Source: Nocardioides aromaticivorans
GTDB taxonomy: Bacteria; Actinomycetota; Actinomycetes; Propionibacteriales; Nocardioidaceae
DNA: 64,000 nt
Direction of reading: 5' to 3'
Assembly: GCF_013408525.1 (NCBI RefSeq)
Contig: NZ_JACBZM010000001.1
Location: 3,410,001-3,474,000, forward strand
Part shown: one piece after another, positions 15,490 to 25,004 of the stretch
Position numbering within the stretch: the stretch's first letter is position 1
How the letters are laid out: each line of letters opens with the position of its first letter
Made by a program: the position numbers and the translations under genes
The notes under the pieces: model-generated
Seen by the model: the letters and a program-made list of their open reading frames with translations, nothing else
Database searches by the model: none
Told to the model about the DNA's origin: nothing

Positions 15490-16311
15490 ATGTTCTCTAC
15501 CCGGACCAGCAGGATCTCCGCCGGCGCAGCGTGTCTCGTGGCCACGTTCGCCGGTGCCACCGTCTCCGCCGCATCGGCGAACGGCGACGGGTCGGCGATC
15601 CCGACCTACAAGGAGTTCAAGGCCTCGACGTACGTCGACGTCGACGGCGCCTATGTCGTCAACGGTGACGAGGCGATCTCGACCGACGGCGACCTCAAGA
15701 AGTTCTACGAGCGCCTCGTCGGGCCCGAGGACACCCAGGCCGACGGCCTGATCGTCAACACCGTCGGCGGCGTCGACGACAAGTGGAGCGCGTCCCAGGT
15801 CGCCAACCTGACCTACTGCGTCAGCACCAAGTTCGGCACCCGCCACGACGACATCGTCAACGCGATGGCCGCCGGTGCCGGTCTCTGGGAGGCCGCCTCG
15901 TCGAAGGTCAACTTCGTCTACGTCGCGGCCCAGGACGGCAGCTGCACCACCCGCAACAACAGCGTGCTGTTCTCGGTGGAGCCGGTCCAGACGTCGCAGT
16001 ACATCGCCCGGGCGTTCTTCCCGAGCACGTCGAAGCGCCAGCGCAACGTCCTCGTCGACGACTCGATCTGGACCTCGGGCAACTGGGAGCCCGGCGACAT
16101 CCTGGGCCACGAGCTGGGCCACACGCTCGGCTTCCGCCACGAGCACACCCGCCCCGAGTCGGGCACCTGCTTCGAGGACAACAACTGGCGCCCGCTGACG
16201 CCGTACGACTCCTCCTCGATCATGCACTACCCGCAGTGCAACGGCGGTTCGAGCGACCTGGAGTTCCAGGCGTCCGACGCTGCAGGGGTCCGCGCGCTCT
16301 ACGGTTCCTGA
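15490..16311 (+). CDS. Secreted metzincin-type zinc metalloprotease
   Basis: A 273-residue exported protease. The N-terminus is a signal peptide (basic MFSTRTSR, hydrophobic core, cleavage near ASA at about 28-30). The zinc site HELGHTLGFRHEH gives His207, Glu208, His211 and His217, and the Met-turn SIMHYP (Met245) completes the metzincin pattern. This resembles M57 or astacin-like bacterial proteases. Four cysteines (110, 152, 227, 250) could form disulfides. The ATG at 15490 has AAAGG about 7 bases upstream; an in-frame upstream start would spoil the signal peptide. It is flanked by hairpins on both sides and so is probably a single-gene unit. Confidence 0.88.
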   Translation: MFSTRTSRISAGAACLVATFAGATVSAASANGDGSAIPTYKEFKASTYVDVDGAYVVNGDEAISTDGDLKKFYERLVGPEDTQADGLIVNTVGGVDDKWSASQVANLTYCVSTKFGTRHDDIVNAMAAGAGLWEAASSKVNFVYVAAQDGSCTTRNNSVLFSVEPVQTSQYIARAFFPSTSKRQRNVLVDDSIWTSGNWEPGDILGHELGHTLGFRHEHTRPESGTCFEDNNWRPLTPYDSSSIMHYPQCNGGSSDLEFQASDAAGVRALYGS

Positions 16312-16320
16312 TCCTGCCGG

Positions 16321-16354
16321 CGAGGCGGCCCGATCGTTGATTCGGGCCGCCTCG
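16321..16354 (+). terminator. Hairpin terminator between protease gene and ychF
   Basis: A perfect 13-bp stem (16321-16333 with 16342-16354, arm CGAGGCGGCCCGA) with an 8-base loop, starting 10 bases after the protease stop. Confidence 0.7.
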
Positions 16355-16365
16355 TCGTACGGCCA

Positions 16366-16371
16366 TAGAAT
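16366..16371 (+). promoter_or_regulatory. -10 hexamer TAGAAT of ychF, leaderless layout
   Basis: TAGAAT ends 8 bases before the ychF GTG, so transcription would begin at or next to the start codon. No Shine-Dalgarno sequence could fit. Confidence 0.55.
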
Positions 16372-16379
16372 CGCCGCCC

Positions 16380-17453
<1,074 letters not shown>

Positions 17454-17473
17454 AGCCGCAGGTCAGAGGCCAT

Positions 17474-18592
17474 TTACGCCTCATCTGCCCTCATTCTGCC
17501 CTCACCAGCGGTGAGGACTTCGGCCGCAAGACGGGCAGACGCGTCCCGCACCCGACTCTCCGCGCTCGGCCACAGGTGCGCATAGGTGGTCAGCGTGGTG
17601 GTGGACTTCGCGTGCCCCAGCGCGCGCTGCACGGCCACCACGTCGCAACCCGAGGCAATGAGCCCTGAAGCGTAGAAATGGCGAAGGTCGTGCAGGCGGA
17701 CACCGCTCACGCCGGCACGGGCAAGGGTCGTGCGCCAACGGTGACCGACCGTGTTCTGGTGCGGTGGAAGCTTGGCGTTGCCTTCGAACAGCCACTCGTT
17801 GGTCAGACCCAGCGCCACGTGCTCGGCCAGCATGTCAATGAGTGCCTGCGCGGCGTGCACCGTGCGCTCGGAGTTGTACTTCGGCAGCCGGACCTCGAGC
17901 TCGCCGCCGTTCACCCGCTGCACCTGACGGCGGACGTGGATCTCGCGACGCAGGAAGTCGACGTCGCCGACCTGCAGCGCGGCCGCCTCCCCGAGTCGGA
18001 GTCCGGCGAACGCGCACAGTCCGACGAACGCCCGGAAGCGCGGATCCGCGGCCTCCAGGATCTGCCGGACCACCTCCGGGGCCGGGATCGTCATCGCGGC
18101 CTCGCGCTTGCGCTGACGGGGGAGTCGTACACGCGCCGTGGGATCGGTCGCGATCATCCCGTCGCGCACCGCCGCCCGGAAGACCGAGCGCACGTTGACG
18201 AACCGCGTCTTGATCGTCCCCGGCGCCAGCGGGGCGGATCGATCCGAGGAAGCAATCGTCATCGACTTCACCCAGGCCTCGACGTGGCTCGGCCGGATCG
18301 AGCGCAGGTCCACCTCGGCGAACGACGTCGACCGGGCCGCTAGCGACATCGCCTTCCGGGTGCCGTCAGTCCACAGCTGGTCCCGCTCCCACGACTCGAA
18401 GTAGCGCAGGAACGAGACCTTGCCGGCCTGCGGATCCACCCACCGCCCGCGATCGAGAGCATCGAGCTGCTGCCGTCGCCACTTGACGGCGTCCACTTGC
18501 TTGGCGAAGGACCGTTCGTGCTGCGCACCGGTCTCTTGGTTGCGGTACCTGGCCCGCCAAGAGTTCCCGCGTCTCGTGATCCCTTCCGGCAT
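17474..18592 (-). CDS. int: Tyrosine recombinase (phage-type integrase)
   Basis: A 372-residue site-specific integrase, presumably catalysing integration at the ychF 3' end. An N-terminal AP2/arm-binding-like region (about 1-65) is followed by a SAM-like core-binding domain (about 60-150) and the catalytic domain. The full catalytic set is present: Arg199 (GLRLGE), Lys238 (LPKYN), His301/Arg304 (HDLRH), His327 (LGHAK) and Tyr337 (TYAH). The ATG at 18592 has AGGAG five bases upstream; the longer upstream frame is non-coding in character. It is convergent with ychF, its stop lying 20 bases from the ychF stop. Confidence 0.93.
   Translation of the reverse strand: MPEGITRRGNSWRARYRNQETGAQHERSFAKQVDAVKWRRQQLDALDRGRWVDPQAGKVSFLRYFESWERDQLWTDGTRKAMSLAARSTSFAEVDLRSIRPSHVEAWVKSMTIASSDRSAPLAPGTIKTRFVNVRSVFRAAVRDGMIATDPTARVRLPRQRKREAAMTIPAPEVVRQILEAADPRFRAFVGLCAFAGLRLGEAAALQVGDVDFLRREIHVRRQVQRVNGGELEVRLPKYNSERTVHAAQALIDMLAEHVALGLTNEWLFEGNAKLPPHQNTVGHRWRTTLARAGVSGVRLHDLRHFYASGLIASGCDVVAVQRALGHAKSTTTLTTYAHLWPSAESRVRDASARLAAEVLTAGEGRMRADEA
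17485..17509. repeat. Left arm-type repeat of the element
   Basis: Two copies of CTGCCCTCA two bases apart followed by CCAGC. The same 25-base block with one mismatch lies at 25273-25297 in the same orientation. It falls inside the 3' end of int. It is a candidate for the integrase's arm-binding sites. Confidence 0.6.
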
Positions 18593-19088
18593 CCCGACTC
18601 CTCTCCGAGACCTTCGAGAGTAGGTCCGAGATCCGACAGCGGTCGAGCCGATCTGCGAATCGCTGGTGATGCGTTGCCGTTGGTGGTGGACGTTGCCCGG
18701 TCCTCGTCGCACCTGGTGCGTCGAAGTTGCTGCGTTCAGCGACCTCGAAGGGCGGCCGGTCGCCGACGCGAGCTGGATGACTGCCGACGTGGCCACCGTG
18801 GCGCTGCGCGGCGATATGGGGTAGCTGCGCCGCGACGCCCCGCCGCTGGCAGCGTGGTGGCAGCACGAGGTCGGTAGGATCCTGCACGCCGCGATGGCCG
18901 CTGGGCGAGCCGTCGACGTCGACGTCAGGTACCGATTTTACCGCTCTCGCAGCCGATGCGCACCCAATGGCTGTCGCTGCCCGGACTGTGCATTCGCGGG
19001 TATGCCACACTCAAGGGGCACGCCGCTGCAGATGCTGCAGATGCCTCGCTGACCTGCCAATATAAACAAATGTCAGAGAGGATGACTT
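18593..19088. other. Gene-free stretch upstream of int and the AbiE-like operon
   Basis: About 500 bases with no convincing coding frame. It contains the int ribosome site, a tandem 9-base repeat CTGCAGATG (19026-19043) and, at its right end, the inverted repeat before the AbiEi-like gene. Promoters for both divergent units are expected here. Confidence 0.5.
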
Positions 19089-19098
19089 TTGCTTATAT
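19060..19098. promoter_or_regulatory. AT-rich inverted repeat overlapping the AbiEi-like start (candidate autoregulatory operator)
   Basis: ATATAAACAAA (19060-19070) and TTTGCTTATAT (19088-19098) form an inverted repeat with 10 of 11 positions matching. It straddles the Shine-Dalgarno sequence and the TTG start of the next gene. Antitoxins of AbiE systems are known to bind such repeats and repress their own operon. Confidence 0.5.
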
Positions 19099-20387
19099 CG
19101 AGTGATGTGTGGGTGGCGGCGCTGATCAGGGCAGGCGTCGCCGTGCGCCAACTCGGCCCGAACCAGGTCGAGCTCACCACGCACCCCTACGACTCCACCG
19201 ACGGTCCCACTGATGAACTCGGCGAGTCAGCCGATCTGGGGCCGGATCTTGCCATGAGTCTGCCGTCGGGGGAGACGTGGACGGTGGAGGTCAAGGCATG
19301 GGATCGCACCCTGACGCCGAACATCATTCGCAAGGCCGCGCAGAGCCTCAGCTCGCGTCGCGTGCTCGCGATCGCGCCAAGCATTAGCGAGCAGGCGCGC
19401 GCGGTGGCGCGCGAGCATGGCTGGTCGGTTATCGCCACAAACCCCAACCGGGCGGACGGGCCGACCGGCGCGCTCGCCCTGCCCGATGGCCGCTGGCAGC
19501 TCCTCGGAGAGCCGGACGAACCTGAGCGCTCCCATGCCTCCGAACAGCCGGACCAGCCGGTGGGTTCGGGGACATTGCATCTGGGAACCCGGCCGGCTGG
19601 AACAGGGAAGCGCAGGACCAGCAGAAAGGGACGCCCAGCGTACGGGGTCGGGCAGGTGATCCGCGCCCTACTCACCGGGCAGCAGTTCACCCAAGCCGAG
19701 CTCGCCCAGTTAACCGGCCTCAGCCAGCCGCGGATCTCCCAGACGTTGCGGAAACTAAACGGGGAAGGTCTGGCCCATCCCCGCGGTGTGAAGCCCTATC
19801 GGTGGGAGGCGGCCGGGTGGGGTGACCTTCTCGACCACTGGCTGACCACGTACCGTGGTCCGGGCGGCACTCGCACCTACTGGTACGGCCTCGAGCAGGC
19901 CGCGCAGACCGCCGACCGGGTCCTCGATTTCCTCGACGGCACCGCCGTCGCTGCTGCCGCCGCCAATTCCAGTCATCTGATGGCGTACCGGACCGTCCCG
20001 GCGTTGTCCGGGCTAGTTGCTGCAGACCGAATCGCGCCGTGGGCACGCGCGAACGTGGCAACCATCTACACCCCGGTCGGTGCAGACCTCCAGCAGGTCG
20101 GCCTGACACCAGCCTCGCCGGGAGATGCCACCATCCAGCTCGTCGTACCCGCAGATCCAGGTGTGTGGCTCGTGCCCCGAATGTGGCAGGCGCTGGAAGG
20201 GCGGCGTCTGGCGGATCCGTTCCAGATCCTGTGGGACCTCACCCACCCGATCGGCGCCGCTGTCACTGATGCGGACCAGGCTGCACTTCACCTGCGGAAA
20301 TACCTGTTCGACGAGGCCCTCGCCCAGCTCGACCGCGGTGACCGGGAGAGCGGTCACGGTGACCAAGGGAGCGGCGGGCCGCTGTGA
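19089..20387 (+). CDS. AbiEi-like antitoxin/repressor with extra PD-(D/E)xK-like N-terminal domain
   Basis: A 432-residue protein of three parts. Residues 1-120 resemble a restriction-endonuclease-like fold: GPDLAM with Asp53, then TVEVKA with Glu67 and Lys69, spaced as in PD-(D/E)xK nucleases, followed by a Rossmann-like LAIAPSISEQARAVAREHG. Residues 184-240 are a winged HTH (FTQAELAQLTGLSQPRISQTLRKL). The C-terminal 190 residues look like the antitoxin domain of AbiEi-type proteins. The TTG start is chosen because GAGAGGA lies 6 bases upstream. The stop overlaps the nucleotidyltransferase start by 4 bases, so the pair is coupled. The AbiEi assignment rests on architecture and gene order; the nuclease-like part is an inference from motif spacing. 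Confidence 0.65.
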   Translation: MLISSDVWVAALIRAGVAVRQLGPNQVELTTHPYDSTDGPTDELGESADLGPDLAMSLPSGETWTVEVKAWDRTLTPNIIRKAAQSLSSRRVLAIAPSISEQARAVAREHGWSVIATNPNRADGPTGALALPDGRWQLLGEPDEPERSHASEQPDQPVGSGTLHLGTRPAGTGKRRTSRKGRPAYGVGQVIRALLTGQQFTQAELAQLTGLSQPRISQTLRKLNGEGLAHPRGVKPYRWEAAGWGDLLDHWLTTYRGPGGTRTYWYGLEQAAQTADRVLDFLDGTAVAAAAANSSHLMAYRTVPALSGLVAADRIAPWARANVATIYTPVGADLQQVGLTPASPGDATIQLVVPADPGVWLVPRMWQALEGRRLADPFQILWDLTHPIGAAVTDADQAALHLRKYLFDEALAQLDRGDRESGHGDQGSGGPL

Positions 20388-21364
20388 CCGAGCTAGAACA
20401 GGGTCAAGAACCTGCGCGCGAGCCGGTTCGTGAACAAGATGACGAGCATGATCACCAGCACGAGCAACACCACGAACAACAGCACCGTGAACAGCAGTAC
20501 CAGCGCGAGCAGGAGCACGCGGTGGGGGACGTGGCGGGGGACGTGGTGACGTCGCAATCTTCGGCGGACAGCGAGGAATCAGGCGTGATTCATCTCGACC
20601 TGCTGTCGACGTCCCGGTCAACCGATGCGGCGTACCTCGCGGCCGCCGACATCGCCTCCGTGACAGCCGAGCTCGACGTGCCGTACCGCCTCGTCGGCGG
20701 GAACTGCGTGACGCTGCTCGTCGCGGCGTACCAAGTCACCGGCATCCCGCCTCGAGACACCGCCGACGCCGACCTCGGCGTCGGGTACGAGGTCGTTGCC
20801 GACCCGCGATTGCCCGCAGCGCTCGAGGGCCGTGGATACCAGCGCACCGACGGGAACCGGTTCGAGCGGCCCCTGTCCGACGAGCACGGAACGCTGCAGC
20901 TGGTGGTCGACGTTCTCGCGCCCGCGTACGACGCAAAGATGCGAACGAATCAGGAGCACGGCGACCTTGTCGTCGACGAAGTGCCGGGTCTGGGGATCGC
21001 TCTGGTCCGCGAGCCGGTCGTCGTCGACATTGACGTGCAGTTGACATCCGGTACGACGGTCACCGCCCAGCTGGCGCTGCCCGACCCCATCTCTGCGTTG
21101 TGTATGAAGGCCACAGCGTGGGCGGGACGGTTTTCGGCTCGGGACGCCTTCGACATCTGGCGGCTCCTGGAGGTCGCCTACGCCGCCGGAGTGAAGGCCG
21201 AGAAATGGCCTCTGGCCGGGTCCGGGCTCGACGCATCCCGCGTCCTACACCGCAGCTTCGCCACACCGGCCCGCGACCCGTACCGTGATGCTCAGGTGCC
21301 CGGGAACGTTCCAGCGAGAGTCCGGGCGCTCGTGGCGGAGGTAGTCGCGCCACCCGCACGCTGA
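20384..21364 (+). CDS. AbiEii-like nucleotidyltransferase (type IV toxin candidate)
   Basis: A 326-residue protein whose core (about 70-326) is a DNA-polymerase-beta-fold nucleotidyltransferase: GGN at 105-107, TADAD with acidic residues 128 and 130, a later DVLAP acidic position, and KATAW..R.SARDAFDIWRLLE, which matches the C-terminal Lys/Asp motif of AbiEii toxins. Such toxins transfer nucleotides and stop growth until phage infection is aborted. The first 65 residues are odd: a low-complexity run rich in His, Gln and Glu (about 19-45). The GTG at 20384 overlaps the antitoxin stop. A later GTG near 20586 would remove the tail. Confidence 0.7.
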   Translation: MTELEQGQEPAREPVREQDDEHDHQHEQHHEQQHREQQYQREQEHAVGDVAGDVVTSQSSADSEESGVIHLDLLSTSRSTDAAYLAAADIASVTAELDVPYRLVGGNCVTLLVAAYQVTGIPPRDTADADLGVGYEVVADPRLPAALEGRGYQRTDGNRFERPLSDEHGTLQLVVDVLAPAYDAKMRTNQEHGDLVVDEVPGLGIALVREPVVVDIDVQLTSGTTVTAQLALPDPISALCMKATAWAGRFSARDAFDIWRLLEVAYAAGVKAEKWPLAGSGLDASRVLHRSFATPARDPYRDAQVPGNVPARVRALVAEVVAPPAR

Positions 21365-21455
21365 CCCCTTGTCACCTCCGCCTCGACCCGTCCCGCACCG
21401 GTCCTACCCGGGGCTACCGAGGCACCGGGCTGTTGCGGCCGTCTGAGGAAGCACG

Positions 21456-21489
21456 ACGGCCCACCAGCGTTGGAAGTTGGTGGCCGTCC
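21456..21489. terminator. Hairpin between convergent island genes
   Basis: GACGGCCcACCA (21456-21467, one bulged base) pairs with TGGTGGCCGTC (21479-21489) across an 11-base loop. It is 92 bases past the AbiEii-like stop. There is no T-tract, so function is uncertain. Confidence 0.4.
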
Positions 21490-21613
21490 AGGGAGGCTTC
21501 CGGGAAGGGAGCCGGCACATCATGCGGAGGTGTGAGTCCACCCGCACCGGCGGTCCGCGACCGCCGGGTCCGCTCGAACGATCAGGTCGGTGAGCACAAA
21601 AGGCAATTGTCGT

Positions 21614-21633
21614 TGTGGTCGGAGACGACCACA
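21614..21633. terminator. Perfect 8-bp hairpin with GNRA tetraloop
   Basis: TGTGGTCG pairs with CGACCACA around a GAGA loop, about 110 bases beyond the OLD-gene stop on the minus strand. It could stabilise or end that transcript. Confidence 0.35.
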
Positions 21634-21740
21634 TGAGCCACCTCGCGGCTTTAGCCGTGAGCCGAAGCTGCCGATGCACGCGATCAACGGCACGCTGCGC
21701 ATCTGTGTGTCGTCGTTCGAGCCGGTAATGCTGCCGGCGA

Positions 21741-23651
21741 CTACTTCGAACCCGCCATGAATGCGTCTGTGAACTTGTCGTGCAAGCCGACCAGCGTACG
21801 CTTACCGGATTGCGTGAGCCGGACGTCCGCACGGACGAGTGCATAGGCCATCTCGACCTTGCTCGGGGTGCGAACCTTCTTCCGCTTGGCCCAATCGGCG
21901 AAGGCCTTGGCGATGGGCACCCCATCGGGGACATCGGCCGCTGTGAACCGCTTGACCTGCCCCATCGTGTCGAGGAACTTGTTGACCACGGTGACGTAGT
22001 CCTCGCGGTTGATGAGGTCTTCGACCGCGTGCGCCGTGGGGAGGCTGTAGATGCGGCTGCCATCGACGCCTACGGCCTTGAGAGCGGCCTTGTGTTCGTC
22101 GCCGCCCCTGTCGCCGTCGGTGAGATAGACAACCTTGGCCGCGACTTCCTCGACGCGGATCCCTGAGCCGTGTGCGTTAGCAAGGCCCGGCGCTACCTGG
22201 TAGTCGAGGTCGTCGAGCCTGGTGGCCTTGCGGATGAGGGTGGGCAGCAGCACCATGTCGGATGCTCCTTCGGCCAGCACGGCGTTGCGGCACATGGAGA
22301 ACGCTGCGGCTCCTGCTCCCATCGCGAACAGGAGCGGAGAGAATCCGGGACCTTCACCCTCCCAGAAGTTGTTCTTGATGACGCTGGCATCCGCATACTC
22401 GGGGTCGCGGGCGAGGACACGGATTCCGGTGCCGAGGTCGCTGGGAAGGCATCCTGGCGAATGGGTGGTGTAGAAGACCTGGGCTGCGTTAACGCTCTTG
22501 AGCAGCACACTGACGAGGTCGGCTTGAGCGTCGTAGTGGAGGTGCGTCTCAGCCTCGTCGATGAGCAGTACAGGCGGCACCGTGTGACCGCCGGATGCGA
22601 GAAACGCGACGAGCGCGACGAACGTTTTGAGCCCGTCGCTTCGCTCGGCGATGTTGGTGACGTCGCCGTTGCCGTGGAGTTCCTTCAGCAGGACTTCCAG
22701 AAGGGTGCCGTTGACGTTGAACCGCACGGTGACCTTGCTCTGGTTCCATGCCTGGTCGAAGAGTTTCCGCAACCGGTCGTTGCCTCGTTCGAGGGTGGTC
22801 TCCCGCTTGGTGGAGTCACTGGTCTGGATGTGGCTCCACATCTCGTCGAGGTCGATGCCCGCGAGGGTCAGCAACCTCGCGACGGCCGGTGAGATGGCCC
22901 GGTTCTCAGGCTGGAGGTTGTAGGACGTTTCGAGGGCGCGATCCTCGTCTTCGAAGAGCACGAAGTCAGGGACGCGGTCCGCGATCGCGTTCCAGACGGC
23001 CTCCGACGGATGCTCCTCGGTGAGGTGTTCGGAGAGGTCGTCGAGCATCTGCGCGAGCCGCACGTCGCGTGGCTGCTTGCGACCAGCCGGGGTCTCCTTC
23101 AACCATGCAGCGAGTGACTGGACTGCGCTCAGCCATTGAGGGGGCCATTCTTCGTCCGGGCTCGAGAGTGCCTCGCTCACGGTCGCGGCCCAGTCGTTCG
23201 GGTCCTGCTCGTCTTCGTCGGCGGCCGCCGCGAACTGAGCTGCCAGCTTGGTGGTGGCCTTCGCGAGTCGTCCGCGGACCAGTTCGAACGGCTTCGCCGG
23301 GCGGGTGGGACGCGGGGACAGAGAGCGGATGCGGTTGCCGTCCCGTTTCTTGTACAGCACCAACGTCGTTGGCTGGTTGTCCATTGCGATGTCGGCGAAG
23401 GCATTCTTGTCATCGTCATCGAGTTCGTAGAACACCTTCACGACGGCGGAGTGGTCCGACGCGGGCGGACGGCTGCGGTTGTGGTCGACGGGCGAGACCT
23501 GCCCGCCGTGGGTGAACCACCGCAGCCCACGTAGGACGGTCGTCTTGCCCGCTTCGTTGAACCCGATGAATGCAGTCAACGGACCGTCGATGCCGGTGGC
23601 CGTCTTCGCGAGCCGGCGATACCCGTTGAACTCAATCCTGCTAACCCGCAC
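21741..23651 (-). CDS. OLD-family ATP-dependent endonuclease (AAA ATPase plus TOPRIM)
   Basis: A 636-residue protein with an N-terminal ABC-type ATPase and C-terminal TOPRIM nuclease, the layout of phage P2 OLD and of the GajA subunit of Gabija. Walker A is GFNEAGKTT (30-38) and Walker B LLIDEAETHLH, followed by YTTHSP. TOPRIM motifs are LAEGASDMVLLP (metal-binding Glu) and YLTDGDRGGDEHK (Asp pair). The GTG at 23651 has AGGAG five bases upstream. No GajB-like helicase or reverse transcriptase is next to it, so it looks like a stand-alone OLD protein. In an integrated element beside an AbiE-like pair, anti-phage defence is the likely role. Confidence 0.85.
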   Translation of the reverse strand: MRVSRIEFNGYRRLAKTATGIDGPLTAFIGFNEAGKTTVLRGLRWFTHGGQVSPVDHNRSRPPASDHSAVVKVFYELDDDDKNAFADIAMDNQPTTLVLYKKRDGNRIRSLSPRPTRPAKPFELVRGRLAKATTKLAAQFAAAADEDEQDPNDWAATVSEALSSPDEEWPPQWLSAVQSLAAWLKETPAGRKQPRDVRLAQMLDDLSEHLTEEHPSEAVWNAIADRVPDFVLFEDEDRALETSYNLQPENRAISPAVARLLTLAGIDLDEMWSHIQTSDSTKRETTLERGNDRLRKLFDQAWNQSKVTVRFNVNGTLLEVLLKELHGNGDVTNIAERSDGLKTFVALVAFLASGGHTVPPVLLIDEAETHLHYDAQADLVSVLLKSVNAAQVFYTTHSPGCLPSDLGTGIRVLARDPEYADASVIKNNFWEGEGPGFSPLLFAMGAGAAAFSMCRNAVLAEGASDMVLLPTLIRKATRLDDLDYQVAPGLANAHGSGIRVEEVAAKVVYLTDGDRGGDEHKAALKAVGVDGSRIYSLPTAHAVEDLINREDYVTVVNKFLDTMGQVKRFTAADVPDGVPIAKAFADWAKRKKVRTPSKVEMAYALVRADVRLTQSGKRTLVGLHDKFTDAFMAGSK

Positions 23652-24300
23652 GGAGGCTCCTGTCAGTTCCGGCTACCAGCGCTCGATAGGTGACTCCTAA
23701 GGGGGTCGCCACTCCGGTCGTACTCCCGAGGCCGGTCATCTGATTCGCCACCGTCGAGCTGCCCATGCATATGAGGAGGAGACCCCAGCTCGGTATCGGA
23801 TCAGAGTTTGCATCAGGCCCCAAGGTGTTGGATGAGCGTTGGCCGTAGCTCGGCGTCACGGCGTTCATGCACCGTATCGGCGTGCGCGGCGTTTCGTCGG
23901 TACTTCACCGATGGCGGCCGTCCGCACTAAGGCATAGCGGGCGCTCGCGTCCGCACGGATCCAATCGCGGGCGGGCATGTCACGAAAGTGGCCGCCAGCA
24001 TGCTTCCGTTATCCATGGAACCCGTTGATCGAGATCTCCGCGCTCGCCGCCCAGCCGCGGTACCTTTCCGGCGAGTGGAACTGCGACCCGCGTTCTGCAG
24101 CACCGTCCCCCCGTGACGAAGGACCGAACCGACTGCCACACACCTATTGCATTGCCGGCGGAGATTCGTCCCGATGCAATTGCCCATCGAGCTTCTCTGA
24201 CGAGGATTTCAGAGGCAGTGCCACCGGTATTGATCGCTGCGGGCGCCAACTCGGACGTAGGTGACTGACCAAGAACCACCAGTTACCGCAGGAGGCCGAG
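23652..24300. other. Gene-free stretch between OLD and excisionase-like genes
   Basis: About 650 bases with only short, unconvincing frames (for example 23641-23868 minus and 23977-24264 plus) lacking recognisable motifs or codon bias. ATTGCAT (24146-24152) and ATGCAAT (24174-24180) form a short inverted repeat. Promoters for the two divergent genes are expected; it may also be gene remnant. Confidence 0.45.
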
Positions 24301-24651
24301 ATGAGCATGCAAGCGGACGAAGGAGACCAGCTGGGGCTGTGGCGTGAGCCGGCCGCAGCTCCAGCAGAGGGCGCGCGAACGGCAAGGGGCAGATCTGAGG
24401 GCCACGCGGGGAGCGGCCGCAGTGCGGCTCCCGCGCCGGACCTGCCGGCTCGGCGACCGCTCAAGCCGATGGACTACACCGAGTTGTGGACGATCGAGGA
24501 CGTCGCCAACTACTTGGGCGTGCCGAAGCAGACGATCTACTCCTGGCGGCACACGGGCTACGGACCGAAGGGGTTCCGCGTGGGCAAGCACCTGCGGTGG
24601 CGATCTGCCGCGGTCATCGCCTGGACCTTGGGCCTGGAGAAGGACGAGTGA
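24301..24651 (+). CDS. Excisionase-like helix-turn-helix protein
   Basis: A 116-residue protein. The first 55 residues are Ala/Gly/Arg-rich and probably disordered. Residues 60-116 are a HTH_17/MerR-like winged helix (WTIEDVANYLGVPKQTIYSWRHTGYGPKGFRVGKHLRWR), the form used by recombination directionality factors and small plasmid regulators. CAGGAGG lies 6 bases before the ATG. It probably helps the integrase excise the element or regulates it. The stop overlaps the next start by 4 bases. Confidence 0.78.
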   Translation: MSMQADEGDQLGLWREPAAAPAEGARTARGRSEGHAGSGRSAAPAPDLPARRPLKPMDYTELWTIEDVANYLGVPKQTIYSWRHTGYGPKGFRVGKHLRWRSAAVIAWTLGLEKDE

Positions 24652-25004
24652 TCACGCAACGGCCCTGCGAACGGTGCGGTCGTCCGATCTACGAAGGCGA
24701 GCCACGGCATCCGGGCCGTCCTCGACGATGGTGCAGCGATGCTTGCCGACGGGCTGACCACTCCGAGCGTCGGGCTCTCGAGCGGGGTCTTCAGCCGGCA
24801 CCTGACCTCGACCAAGCGGTCGAGGTGGTCCTGCAGTCACCAGCAGCTTGCCGGCGCGTGCTCCGCCAAGTGGGGGACTGGGTCGGGAGCGGGGCCCTCG
24901 ATGAGGCGAGGTGGAGCAGTGTTGCCGCAGAGCTCGCTCGCCTCCTCCGACAGACCGAGCGCGGAAGCCGCGCGACAGCGTCCAGCCGAAACCGGGCCCG
25001 CTGA
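24648..25004 (+). CDS. Small zinc-ribbon protein of unknown function
   Basis: A 118-residue basic protein starting with a four-cysteine cluster (CERCGRPI, then WCSDACRRA; C-x2-C and C-x3-C, about residues 7-33), as in small DNA- or RNA-binding zinc ribbons. The rest is helical and charged. The GTG overlaps the excisionase-like stop and the end overlaps the next start (ATGA), so the three genes are co-translated. It is common in type to accessory genes beside integrases; no precise family is recognised. Confidence 0.6.
   Translation: MITQRPCERCGRPIYEGEPRHPGRPRRWCSDACRRADHSERRALERGLQPAPDLDQAVEVVLQSPAACRRVLRQVGDWVGSGALDEARWSSVAAELARLLRQTERGSRATASSRNRAR

Larger units (their letters stand above)
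21365..21740. other. Gene-free stretch between convergent AbiEii-like and OLD genes
   Basis: No convincing coding frame. It contains two hairpins listed separately and can serve as a bidirectional termination region. Confidence 0.5.

Noticed and set aside
18366..19010. Minus-strand frame upstream of the integrase
   Set aside because: It overlaps int in another frame and shows no domain; the integrase ATG at 18592 has a good ribosome site.
20440..20520. Repetitive CAC/CAG/GAA codons resembling a small CRISPR or tandem repeat
   Set aside because: There are no regular repeat-spacer units. It encodes the low-complexity tail of the nucleotidyltransferase.
23927..24264. Small open frames in the island gap (for example 23977-24264 plus, 23927-24187 minus)
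   Set aside because: No ribosome site, no recognisable domain, mutually overlapping, and composition unlike real proteins.
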